This document shows, piece by piece, positions 1-6,062 of a DNA stretch of 6,265 nucleotides. Within the stretch, counting starts at the first letter, position 1. Each line of letters begins with the position of its first letter. The stretch comes from Veillonella sp. Its GTDB lineage: Bacteria; Bacillota; Negativicutes; Veillonellales; Veillonellaceae. The notes under the pieces are model-generated. The model saw only the letters and a list, made by a program, of their open reading frames with translations, was not told the DNA's origin and did not search any database. The stretch is from the NCBI GenBank assembly GCA_019419725.1, contig DXZL01000084.1, forward strand, positions 1-6,265. The letters run 5' to 3'. The position numbers were made by a program, and so were the translations under genes.

Positions 1-9
1 CCCATACAT

Positions 10-18
10 AGTATACCA
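10..18 (-). promoter_or_regulatory. Candidate extended -10 promoter facing left, out of the window
   Basis: Read on the minus strand, this is TGG followed by TATACT, an extended -10 element (TGn plus a 5/6 match to TATAAT). The hexamer 17 bases upstream, TGAACC, is a poor -35, which extended -10 promoters tolerate. Transcription would start within a few bases of the window edge and run into an unseen gene to the left. The surrounding DNA is very AT-rich, so chance matches are likely. The support is motif only. Confidence 0.35.
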
Positions 19-54
19 CACTTTTCATATATGGTTCATTTATTTCTCATTAAT

Positions 55-83
55 TTTATCGATTTACTATACTTTTTTGGCAA
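55..83 (-). promoter_or_regulatory. Second candidate leftward promoter (TTGCCA-17-GATAAA)
   Basis: On the minus strand a 5/6 match to the -35 box (TTGCCA, 78-83) lies exactly 17 bases from GATAAA (55-60), a 4/6 -10 match. It sits downstream of the methyltransferase terminator and points to the left edge, so it would serve the same unseen gene as the extended -10 element at 10-18. Only one of the two may be real. Confidence 0.3.
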
Positions 84-141
84 TATTAAATAACTAAATG
101 TAATAATTATTAAAAAAGATTAAATTAAATTATATAAAACA

Positions 142-192
142 AAAACCCATTACTACTTAATACACATAAATGTTATAAGTGTAATGGGTTTT
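142..192 (-). terminator. Rho-independent terminator of the methyltransferase gene
   Basis: Twelve-base perfect arms (142-153 and 181-192, core CCCATTAC/GTAATGGG) enclose a second short stem (155-159 with 176-180) and a small apical stem. On the minus strand the hairpin is followed by TTTTTGTTTT, a good U-tract. It starts 59 bases after the methyltransferase stop codon. On the plus strand the tail is weaker, so it is mainly a minus-strand terminator. Confidence 0.85.
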
Positions 193-251
193 ATGTTTAT
201 TCTGAAGATTATATGAATCACCAAAATATTATCTTAGAAATTTTAAAAGAA

Positions 252-1868
252 TTACGAAAGACCATTGTTTTTCTTACTTCTAATAAAGCCTAATTGCTCC
301 ATACGCTTCGTCAATTCATTATAGAATGCTTCTGCCATGGCATTTTGGTGTTTACCAGTTTGGGCCTTATCAGCGCTAAAGAGAGAATCTTTAATCTTCT
401 TAATCATCGTAGACTTGGCTTTAGGCTTATTCAATAATTCCATAAACAATAAATCTTCTTCAGAAATATCACCAATAGCGTCATTAAACATATTTGCACC
501 ATAAATATATTCACTACCACCATCAGCAATAGCTTTTACAAAGTTTGTAAAACGAGCTGGTACATAGGATAAGCCCTCCATATATTCCTGTTTATCAGGG
601 AATGTTTTATAGAATCGAATACCACCGCGTACCATATGTTCAACGATAGCTTTATATAAACTACATACAGCTGGTTCTAAGTCATCTTCAGATGCATTAG
701 CAGTATCATGAGCAGCTTTTAAAATGGCAAGGGCTTCGATCATATTGAAAGTGCCACCATCTTTAATGAGCGCTTTGAATGTATCTCGTACAAGCTCATT
801 TTCAAACATTTCTAATGCTTCTTCATCAAAGAGAATTTGGAATACAAAACTATTTACGATAGACCGTACAGGTACTGTATTCACCTTATCTGGATTAGCT
901 ACATCATAGCTAATATCCTTTGCAGCACTTTCTTTGCAAATAATAGACTTGCGGAATGTTGTATCAAGCATAAAGTCTAAATATTGTTCTTGATCCGCTT
1001 GGCTATTAGGAGCCAATTTTTCAAGTTTATCGGCGATGCTGTCATCATAGGTACGAACCATAGATAATGTTAAATCTGCATCACATACATAGCTAAGATT
1101 ATGAGCTTTTAAATGATCATTGAATTGATAGAAGTAACATGGATCATTATGAGGTTCTAAATGGTCATGACCTACATAATAATCATCCTTTTGCATAACG
1201 GAACGCAAGGCACCTAAGAATTTACTATTACGCTCTTTAAGGTTATCATAATTAAGAATTTGAGCACCTACTAGACTACCTACAGTTTTACCGCGTAATA
1301 CCTTTTCCTTATGAGTCAACTCATCATAACCACGATTAGCAAATAGCATAAGTTGACGAACCTCTTCCATCGTATGCCAACCTGGGTATGTATTATAGGA
1401 TACATATGCAATGCCATTATCAGCCAAATGATGGGATATAATATCAAGCAACTTATCCTTCATTTCATCGCTAATCCAAGAGTAAAAACCATGGGCAATA
1501 ATGTAATCAAAGTTTCCTAAGGATTCATCAAAGTTCAAAATATCCCCTTGCAATAGAGATACATTATCTAACTTGGCATCACTAATAATTTTGTTGCCCT
1601 TCTCTACTTGATCTTGGGAAAGCTCAATACCTACAAATGTTGCTTCTGGATTATGCATAGCTTGAGAAATAATATTTCCCCCATACGTAGCACCTAATTC
1701 AAGTACACGTGCTGTTTTAGCCGTTGGTGGCTTAAGACCTACAAGTGTACCATATGCTTCCAAATAGGCAGGTGTAGTAAAAGGAAATGGATAGGATTTA
1801 TAGCCTAACTCTTTATATATTGTTTGTTGCATATCGTCTGTTGCGATCTGTTGATTATCCTTAGCCAT
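252..1868 (-). CDS. SAM-dependent methyltransferase with methyltransferase regulatory domain (PKMT-like), 538 aa
   Basis: This gene encodes a probable cytoplasmic class I methyltransferase that moves a methyl group from S-adenosylmethionine to an unknown acceptor. Residues about 52-165 form the Rossmann-type catalytic domain. The SAM loop is LELGATYGGN (56-65), the acidic residue ending strand 2 is E82 in FVGIELS, followed by GDI (108-110) and FDYIIAHGFYSWI (120-132), then YVSYNTYPGWH (155-165). Residues about 215-310, with DDYYVGHDHLEPHNDPCYF, match the regulatory domain (Pfam MethyTransf_Reg, PF10119). The rest is a long C-terminal region without a catalytic motif I recognise. Length and domain order resemble rickettsial PKMT1/PKMT2, which methylate lysines of outer-membrane protein OmpB. 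The family assignment is firm and the protein-lysine substrate is only an inference. There is no signal peptide or membrane segment. The ATG at 1868 was chosen over an in-frame TTG at 1901 because the Shine-Dalgarno precedes it directly. The gene has its own promoter and terminator. Confidence 0.88.
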   Translation of the reverse strand: MAKDNQQIATDDMQQTIYKELGYKSYPFPFTTPAYLEAYGTLVGLKPPTAKTARVLELGATYGGNIISQAMHNPEATFVGIELSQDQVEKGNKIISDAKLDNVSLLQGDILNFDESLGNFDYIIAHGFYSWISDEMKDKLLDIISHHLADNGIAYVSYNTYPGWHTMEEVRQLMLFANRGYDELTHKEKVLRGKTVGSLVGAQILNYDNLKERNSKFLGALRSVMQKDDYYVGHDHLEPHNDPCYFYQFNDHLKAHNLSYVCDADLTLSMVRTYDDSIADKLEKLAPNSQADQEQYLDFMLDTTFRKSIICKESAAKDISYDVANPDKVNTVPVRSIVNSFVFQILFDEEALEMFENELVRDTFKALIKDGGTFNMIEALAILKAAHDTANASEDDLEPAVCSLYKAIVEHMVRGGIRFYKTFPDKQEYMEGLSYVPARFTNFVKAIADGGSEYIYGANMFNDAIGDISEEDLLFMELLNKPKAKSTMIKKIKDSLFSADKAQTGKHQNAMAEAFYNELTKRMEQLGFIRSKKNNGLS

Positions 1869-1871
1869 AAG

Positions 1872-1878
1872 CACCTCT
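1872..1878 (-). promoter_or_regulatory. Ribosome binding site that fixes the methyltransferase start
   Basis: On the minus strand AGAGGTG stands three bases before the ATG at 1866-1868, a match to the 16S anti-Shine-Dalgarno with normal effective spacing. A longer reading from TTG at 1901 would place this site inside the coding region and has no ribosome site of its own. Confidence 0.75.
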
Positions 1879-1950
1879 ATATTTACTATTAAAGTTATCA
1901 AATCATATATCAGTACAATATACCTAGTAGTATATGCACAACTATTTAAT

Positions 1951-1959
1951 ATTATACCA
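1951..1959 (-). promoter_or_regulatory. Probable extended -10 promoter of the methyltransferase gene
   Basis: The minus strand reads TGG then TATAAT, a perfect -10 with the TGn extension. The hexamer 17 bases upstream (TAGGTA) is a poor -35, acceptable for an extended -10 promoter. The start point would be near 1944, giving a leader of about 75 bases. It lies between the nifJ terminator and the methyltransferase start, supporting independent transcription. Similar CCTAGTA-type sequences flank it on both sides. Confidence 0.55.
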
Positions 1960-2085
1960 AATTCCTAGTATATTACCTATTGTGAAAGCATTAGTAATTC
2001 AGGAACTAGCTATCCAAGAAATGGCCATATTATTTTAAGATACCGTCAAAATATATTCATAATATAATAAATATATTATATACAA

Positions 2086-2113
2086 AAGAGGCACCCTCGA
2101 AAGGGTGCCTCTT
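2086..2113 (-). terminator. Strong rho-independent terminator of nifJ
   Basis: A perfect 12-bp stem (2086-2097 with 2102-2113, core GAGGCACCC/GGGTGCCTC) closes a four-base loop. On the minus strand the loop reads TTCG, an exceptionally stable RNA tetraloop class, although it is closed here by U-A rather than the ideal C-G. A short U-run (TTTTGTA, partly from the stem) follows. The hairpin begins 27 bases after the nifJ stop codon, so read-through into the methyltransferase should be limited. The plus-strand tail lacks a U-run. Confidence 0.9.
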
Positions 2114-2140
2114 ATTAGTTCTTAGTCGTTAAATAAAAAA

Positions 2141-5100
2141 TTATTTTACGTCTTCGAAACCTTTTTGTAAGCGAACATAGCTTAAGCGACGATCTTTAGC
2201 GTCTTGTTCAGTTTTAGCGAACAATTCTTCTGCAACATCTGGAGCTGCTTTAGCCAAGGAAGCGTAACGAACTTCACCTTTAAGGAAGTCTTGGAAGTTT
2301 TCAGTTGGTTCTTTGGAATCCAAGGAGAATGGATTTTTACCTTCTTCTTTAAGTTGAGGGTTGTATCTGTAAAGATCCCAGTAACCAGCTGCAACTGCTT
2401 TACGTTGTTCTTCTTGAGCTTTACCCATACCAGCTTTGATACCATGGTTGATACATGGGCTGTAAGCGATGATCAAGGAAGGACCTGGATATGCTTCAGC
2501 TTCTGCAACAGCTTTCATCAATTGGTTTTTATCTGCACCCATAGCTACTTGTGCTACGTATACATAACCATAAGACATAGCCATCATGCCAAGGTCTTTT
2601 TTCTTAGTACGTTTACCAGAAGCTGCGAATTGAGCAACTGCTGCGATATTAGTGGATTTGGAAGCTTGACCACCAGTGTTGGAGTATACTTCAGTATCGA
2701 ATACGAAGATGTTGATGTCTTCGCCAGAAGCTAATACATGGTCAACACCGCCGAAGCCGATATCGTATGCCCAGCCGTCACCACCGAAGATCCAGTGGGA
2801 ACGTTTGATCAAGAATTGTTTTTTCTCAAGAATTTCTTTCAATTCTGGAGTTGTAGCACCTTCAGCTTCGATAGCTGCTACTAAACGTTCGGAGCGTTGA
2901 CGAGTTGCTGCACCAAGGTTAGCGAATTCGATCCATTGTTCCAAAGCTTCTTTCAATTCGCCTGTAGCAGTTTCTACAGCTTTAGCAGCTAATTCTACTA
3001 ATTGTTGACGAATTTTCTTAACGCCGATGTACATACCATAACCATACTCAGCATTATCTTCGAACAAGGAGTTTGCCCAAGAAGGACCTTGACCTTGTTG
3101 GTTAGTTGTGTATGGAGATGCAGGCATGGAAGCACCCCAAATGGAGGAACAACCAGTTGCATTGGCAATCATCATGCGGTCGCCGAACAATTGAGTTAAC
3201 AATTTAGCGTAAGGAGTTTCACCACAACCTGCGCAAGCACCGGAGAATTCGAACAATGGTTGTTCAAATTGGGAACCTTTAACAGTTTCCTTCTTCATAG
3301 GGTTTTCTTTTACAGGAAGGTTAACACCGTAGTTCCATGCTTCAGCTTGTTCGATTTCGGAATCGATGGAAGTCATTACGATAGCTTTGCCTTTAGGAGC
3401 TGGACAGATATCAACACAGTTACCGCAACCCAAGCAATCTAATGGGGATACTGCGATACGGAATTGAAGGTCTTTAGCGCCCAATGCAGGGATTGTATCG
3501 AAATGTTCTGGAGCTGCAGCCACTTCTGCTTCAGTTGCCAAGATTGGACGAATTGTAGCATGTGGACATACGAAGGAACATTGGTTACATTGGATACAGT
3601 TTTCTGGTAACCATTTTGGAACGAACAATGCAGGACCGCGTTTTTCGAATTTAGCAGTACCAGCAGGTAATGTACCATCTTCGTAACCAGCGAATGTGGA
3701 TACAGGAAGATCATAACCAGCTTGTGCATTGATTGGTTGTGCAATATTTTGAACGAAGGATGGGCAAGATTCGCAACCAGGTTTAACTGCGTGGCCGCCT
3801 TCATCAACAGCGTTTTTCCAGTCAGCAGGAACATCTACTTTTACCAAAGCGTTAACACCTTGATCGATAGCAGCGTTGTTCATGTCAACGATATTTTGAC
3901 CTTTTTTACCGTAAGAAGTTACTACGGATTCTTTAAGGTATTTAACAGCGTCATCTACAGGGATGATTTCAGTCAATTTGAAGAATGCAGCTTGAGTTAC
4001 CATGTTGATACGACCGCCCAAACCAATTTCGGAAGCGATTTTCGCAGCATTGATGATGTAGAAGTTCAATTCTTTTTCTGCGATTTGACGACGTAATTTA
4101 GCAGGTAAATGTTCGTTCAATTCTTCAGGAGACCAAGTACAGTTCAACAAGAATGTACCGCCTTTTTTGATACCGCGAATCAAGTCGTATTCATGTACGT
4201 AAGATTGACGGTGACATGCTACGAATTGAGGTTCAGTTACCAAGTATGGCAAGTTGATTGGGTTTTTACCAAAACGAAGGTGAGACATTGTTACGCCACC
4301 AGATTTTTTGGAGTCGTAATCGAAGTATGCTTGAGCATACATATCAGTGTGGTCACCGATGATTTTGATAGCGGATTTGTTCGCACCTACAGTACCGTCA
4401 GAACCGAAGCCCCAGAATTTACATTCAGTCAAACCAGGAGTTTCAACTTCTACGCCTTCAGCACGATCTAAGGACAAGAATGTAACATCATCATTGATAC
4501 CCAATGTGAAGAATTTCTTGCCGTTTTCAGCAGCCAAGTTATCGAATACAGATACGATGTCTGCAGGGATAACGTCTTTGGAGCTCAAACCATAACGACC
4601 AGCGATAACTTTTACGTTACGGCCACCGTCGATTACAGCAGCTTGTACGTCCAAGAACAATGGTTCAGCCAAAGCGCCTGGTTCTTTAGTACGGTCAAGA
4701 ACTGCAATGCGTTCTACTGTTTGAGGAAGAGCTTTCAACAAACGATCTGTTGCGAATGGACGGAACAAGTGAACGTTGATGAAACCAACTTTACGGCCCA
4801 ATTTGTTTAAGTAGTCAACAGTGGATTGAACTACTTGAGCGGAGGAACCCATAGTTACGATTACGTCAGTTGCATCAGGAGCACCATGGTAGTTGAACAA
4901 TTGGTAGTTAGTACCAGCCAATTTGTTAACTTCGTTCATGTAATGTTCTACAACGTCAGGAACGTTCAAGTAGAATTTGTTGGATGCTTCGCGATGTTGG
5001 AAGTAAACGTCAGGGTTTTCTGCAGTACCACGAGTTACAGGAGCATCTGGGTTCAAAGCATTTTTACGGAAAGCTTTAACAGCGTCCATGTCTACTAATG

Positions 5101-5677
5101 GTTTCAAATCTTCATAGTCCCAGATTTCAATTTTTTGAATTTCATGGGATGTACGGAAACCGTCGAAGAAGTTGATGAATGGTACACGAGTTTTAATAGC
5201 TGTCAAGTGAGCTACAGCGGACAAGTCCATTACTTCTTGTACGGAGGATTCAGCAAGCATAGCGCAGCCAGCTGCACGAGCAGCCATTACGTCTTGATGG
5301 TCACCGAAGATAGCCAAAGCGTGTGCAGCCAATGCACGAGCAGCTACTTGGAATACACCTGGAAGTAATTCGCCTGCTACTTTGTATAAGTTAGGAAGCA
5401 TCAATAACAAACCTTGGGAAGATGTGAAAGTTGTTGTTAATGCACCAGCTTGTAAAGAACCGTGAGTTGCGGCAGCAGCACCTGCTTCAGATTGCATTTC
5501 TACAACTTGAACAGTGTTGCCGAAGATGTTTTTACGACCAGACGCAGCCCATTCGTCAATGTGTTCTGGCATTGGGGAAGATGGAGTGATTGGGTAAATC
5601 GCAGCAACTTCTGTAAAACCATAAGAAACGTGAGCAGCCGCTTGGTTGCCGTCCATAGTTTTAAATTTACGACTCAT
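2141..5677 (-). CDS. nifJ: Pyruvate:ferredoxin (flavodoxin) oxidoreductase, homodimer-type single chain, 1178 aa
   Basis: This cytoplasmic enzyme oxidises pyruvate with CoA to acetyl-CoA and CO2 and reduces ferredoxin or flavodoxin. All standard parts are present in one chain. The N-terminal domain has YPITPSSPMPE (28-38) with T31, plus E64 and R114, which match the numbering of the pyruvate and thiamine contacts in Desulfovibrio africanus PFOR. The CoA-binding and gamma-like regions span about 260-600. A two-cluster ferredoxin domain has C694/C697/C700/C704 and C748/C751/C754/C758. The thiamine-diphosphate domain has GDG (966-968) and YSNTGGQ (998-1004). The proximal cluster ligands are C815, C818, C843 and C1075. 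It ends near residue 1178, without the C-terminal extension of the 1232-residue D. africanus enzyme. An additional CxxC pair (C635, C638) precedes the ferredoxin domain. The start MSRKFKTMDGN is the usual family N-terminus, behind a consensus ribosome site. Codon use is more biased and, by eye, richer in G+C than in the methyltransferase gene, as expected for high expression. It is followed by a terminator and so is probably monocistronic. Confidence 0.98.
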   Translation of the reverse strand: MSRKFKTMDGNQAAAHVSYGFTEVAAIYPITPSSPMPEHIDEWAASGRKNIFGNTVQVVEMQSEAGAAAATHGSLQAGALTTTFTSSQGLLLMLPNLYKVAGELLPGVFQVAARALAAHALAIFGDHQDVMAARAAGCAMLAESSVQEVMDLSAVAHLTAIKTRVPFINFFDGFRTSHEIQKIEIWDYEDLKPLVDMDAVKAFRKNALNPDAPVTRGTAENPDVYFQHREASNKFYLNVPDVVEHYMNEVNKLAGTNYQLFNYHGAPDATDVIVTMGSSAQVVQSTVDYLNKLGRKVGFINVHLFRPFATDRLLKALPQTVERIAVLDRTKEPGALAEPLFLDVQAAVIDGGRNVKVIAGRYGLSSKDVIPADIVSVFDNLAAENGKKFFTLGINDDVTFLSLDRAEGVEVETPGLTECKFWGFGSDGTVGANKSAIKIIGDHTDMYAQAYFDYDSKKSGGVTMSHLRFGKNPINLPYLVTEPQFVACHRQSYVHEYDLIRGIKKGGTFLLNCTWSPEELNEHLPAKLRRQIAEKELNFYIINAAKIASEIGLGGRINMVTQAAFFKLTEIIPVDDAVKYLKESVVTSYGKKGQNIVDMNNAAIDQGVNALVKVDVPADWKNAVDEGGHAVKPGCESCPSFVQNIAQPINAQAGYDLPVSTFAGYEDGTLPAGTAKFEKRGPALFVPKWLPENCIQCNQCSFVCPHATIRPILATEAEVAAAPEHFDTIPALGAKDLQFRIAVSPLDCLGCGNCVDICPAPKGKAIVMTSIDSEIEQAEAWNYGVNLPVKENPMKKETVKGSQFEQPLFEFSGACAGCGETPYAKLLTQLFGDRMMIANATGCSSIWGASMPASPYTTNQQGQGPSWANSLFEDNAEYGYGMYIGVKKIRQQLVELAAKAVETATGELKEALEQWIEFANLGAATRQRSERLVAAIEAEGATTPELKEILEKKQFLIKRSHWIFGGDGWAYDIGFGGVDHVLASGEDINIFVFDTEVYSNTGGQASKSTNIAAVAQFAASGKRTKKKDLGMMAMSYGYVYVAQVAMGADKNQLMKAVAEAEAYPGPSLIIAYSPCINHGIKAGMGKAQEEQRKAVAAGYWDLYRYNPQLKEEGKNPFSLDSKEPTENFQDFLKGEVRYASLAKAAPDVAEELFAKTEQDAKDRRLSYVRLQKGFEDVK

Positions 5678-5687
5678 GTGATTATTG

Positions 5688-5694
5688 CCTCCTT
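5688..5694 (-). promoter_or_regulatory. Consensus ribosome binding site of nifJ
   Basis: AAGGAGG on the minus strand is a perfect Shine-Dalgarno, ten bases before the ATG at 5675-5677. It supports this start over the internal ATG at residue 8, and fits high expression. The site lies within a 24-codon upstream reading frame (5682-5756) that ends four bases before nifJ. Confidence 0.9.
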
Positions 5695-5732
5695 AAGCAT
5701 TTAGCAAAAATAGAACACTTGCTTAATCTATC

Positions 5733-5761
5733 ATTATGTTTAGGAATAACAACCATTACAA
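5733..5761 (-). promoter_or_regulatory. nifJ: Candidate proximal nifJ promoter (TTGTAA-17-CATAAT)
   Basis: On the minus strand TTGTAA (5756-5761, 4/6) and CATAAT (5733-5738, 5/6) are 17 bases apart. Transcription would start near 5726 and give a leader of about 50 bases. In this case the 41-base dyad at 5780-5820 would lie roughly 55-95 bases upstream of the start point, where LysR-type activators usually have their recognition site. This is an alternative or addition to the promoter at 5799-5827. Confidence 0.4.
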
Positions 5762-5779
5762 ACTTGCGCACATGAAAAA

Positions 5780-5820
5780 ATAATGCAATAATATATATGT
5801 TATATATAATATGGCATTAT
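5780..5820. repeat. 41-base imperfect palindrome upstream of nifJ
   Basis: Arms 5780-5798 and 5802-5820 pair at 17 of 19 positions around a three-base centre, with the outer arms reading ATAATGC/GCATTAT. The interior is mostly alternating A and T, which makes part of the pairing easy by chance, but the seven-base outer arms are of mixed sequence. It could be a dimeric regulator site, a cruciform-prone element, or a hairpin in the nifJ leader if transcription begins upstream. There is no U-run that would make it a terminator. Confidence 0.7.
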
Positions 5821-5827
5821 GTGTGAA
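5799..5827 (-). promoter_or_regulatory. nifJ: Best-matching nifJ promoter candidate (TTCACA-17-TATAAC)
   Basis: On the minus strand TTCACA (5822-5827, 5/6) and TATAAC (5799-5804, 5/6) are separated by exactly 17 bases. The start point would be near 5792, with a leader of about 115 bases. The -10 lies at the centre of the 41-base palindrome and the -35 lies inside the TATGT-N4-ACATA dyad (5818-5831). A protein bound at either dyad would therefore block or reshape this promoter. Confidence 0.5.
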
Positions 5828-6050
5828 CATACTTTTGTATTGGGCACAACCATAATTCCTAATATCATAACTTGATATAGCCCTATATGCACATTATAAC
5901 GTGCTGGGCCCTATCAACGCAACACATACAGTGACTGTCGCTTTGCCAATATTGCTATCCATGCTTTACATAAAGTAATAGCTAATTGCGTTATAGTAAT
6001 AACTATTCTCATTTAGTATAGGTCACTTCCCATAACCAGATTTTATTTTT

Positions 6051-6056
6051 AGGGGG
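6051..6056 (+). promoter_or_regulatory. Ribosome binding site of the LysR-type gene
   Basis: AGGGGG stands six bases before the ATG at 6063. It is one base off AGGAGG and so somewhat weaker than the nifJ site, which suits a low-abundance regulator. It supports this start codon. Confidence 0.75.
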
Positions 6057-6062
6057 TTAATT

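Larger units (their letters stand above)
5678..6062. other. Divergent nifJ/lysR regulatory region (385 bases, no convincing gene)
   Basis: The spacer separates the divergent nifJ and LysR-type genes. It holds at least two candidate nifJ promoters (5733-5761 and 5799-5827) and a run of dyads: 5780-5820 (41 bases, centre 5800), 5818-5831 (TATGT-N4-ACATA), 5875-5888 (ATATAG-N2-CTATAT), 5889-5904 (near-palindrome around TTATAA), 5928-5938 (ACAGT-N-ACTGT) and 5993-6006 (ATAGT-N4-ACTAT). The reading frames inside are short and lack ribosome sites. A LysR-type regulator commonly binds such spacers to control both itself and the divergent gene. That role here is inference from layout. Confidence 0.75.

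Noticed and set aside
724..909. Plus-strand open frame of 61 codons inside the methyltransferase gene
   Set aside because: It is antisense to a well-supported coding region, with no ribosome site and low-complexity Ser-rich content.
1869..1901. Eleven-residue N-terminal extension of the methyltransferase starting at TTG 1901
   Set aside because: The extension would include the clear AGAGGTG ribosome site as coding sequence, begins with a weak start codon lacking its own site, and is not needed for the family's N-terminus.
2029..2049. TTGACG (minus strand, 2044-2049) as a -35 box for the methyltransferase
   Set aside because: It is a 5/6 match, but no acceptable -10 lies 16-18 bases downstream; the nearest TAATAT is only about 11 bases away. 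The extended -10 at 1951-1959 is better.
2204..2734. Plus-strand open frame of 176 codons opposite the C-terminal part of nifJ
   Set aside because: It is antisense to a certain gene, its product is rich in Phe, Ser, Cys and Thr with no recognisable domain, and no ribosome site precedes it. It is a product of the biased nifJ codons, as are the other plus-strand frames across 2676-5704.
3439..3834. Minus-strand open frame of 131 codons inside nifJ
   Set aside because: It is an out-of-frame reading of the nifJ strand over the ferredoxin domain region, with no domain and no start signal. The same holds for the 87-codon frame at 2182-2445.
5736..5783. Fifteen-codon plus-strand frame (MFRNNHYKLAHMKK) in the divergent spacer
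   Set aside because: It has no ribosome site, is very short, and overlaps the nifJ promoter elements.
5805..5810. Consensus TATAAT on the plus strand as a lysR promoter
   Set aside because: It arises from the alternating A/T core of the palindrome, has no -35 at a usable distance, and would give a leader of about 250 bases.
5780..5820. The 41-base palindrome as a terminator or attenuator
   Set aside because: The stem is almost all A-T with no U-run after it on either strand, and it lies upstream of a gene rather than after one.
5678..6062. Riboswitch or other structured RNA leader for nifJ
   Set aside because: I see no conserved riboswitch core (such as TPP, SAM or FMN elements) and no terminator-antiterminator pair before nifJ; the dyads look more like protein sites.
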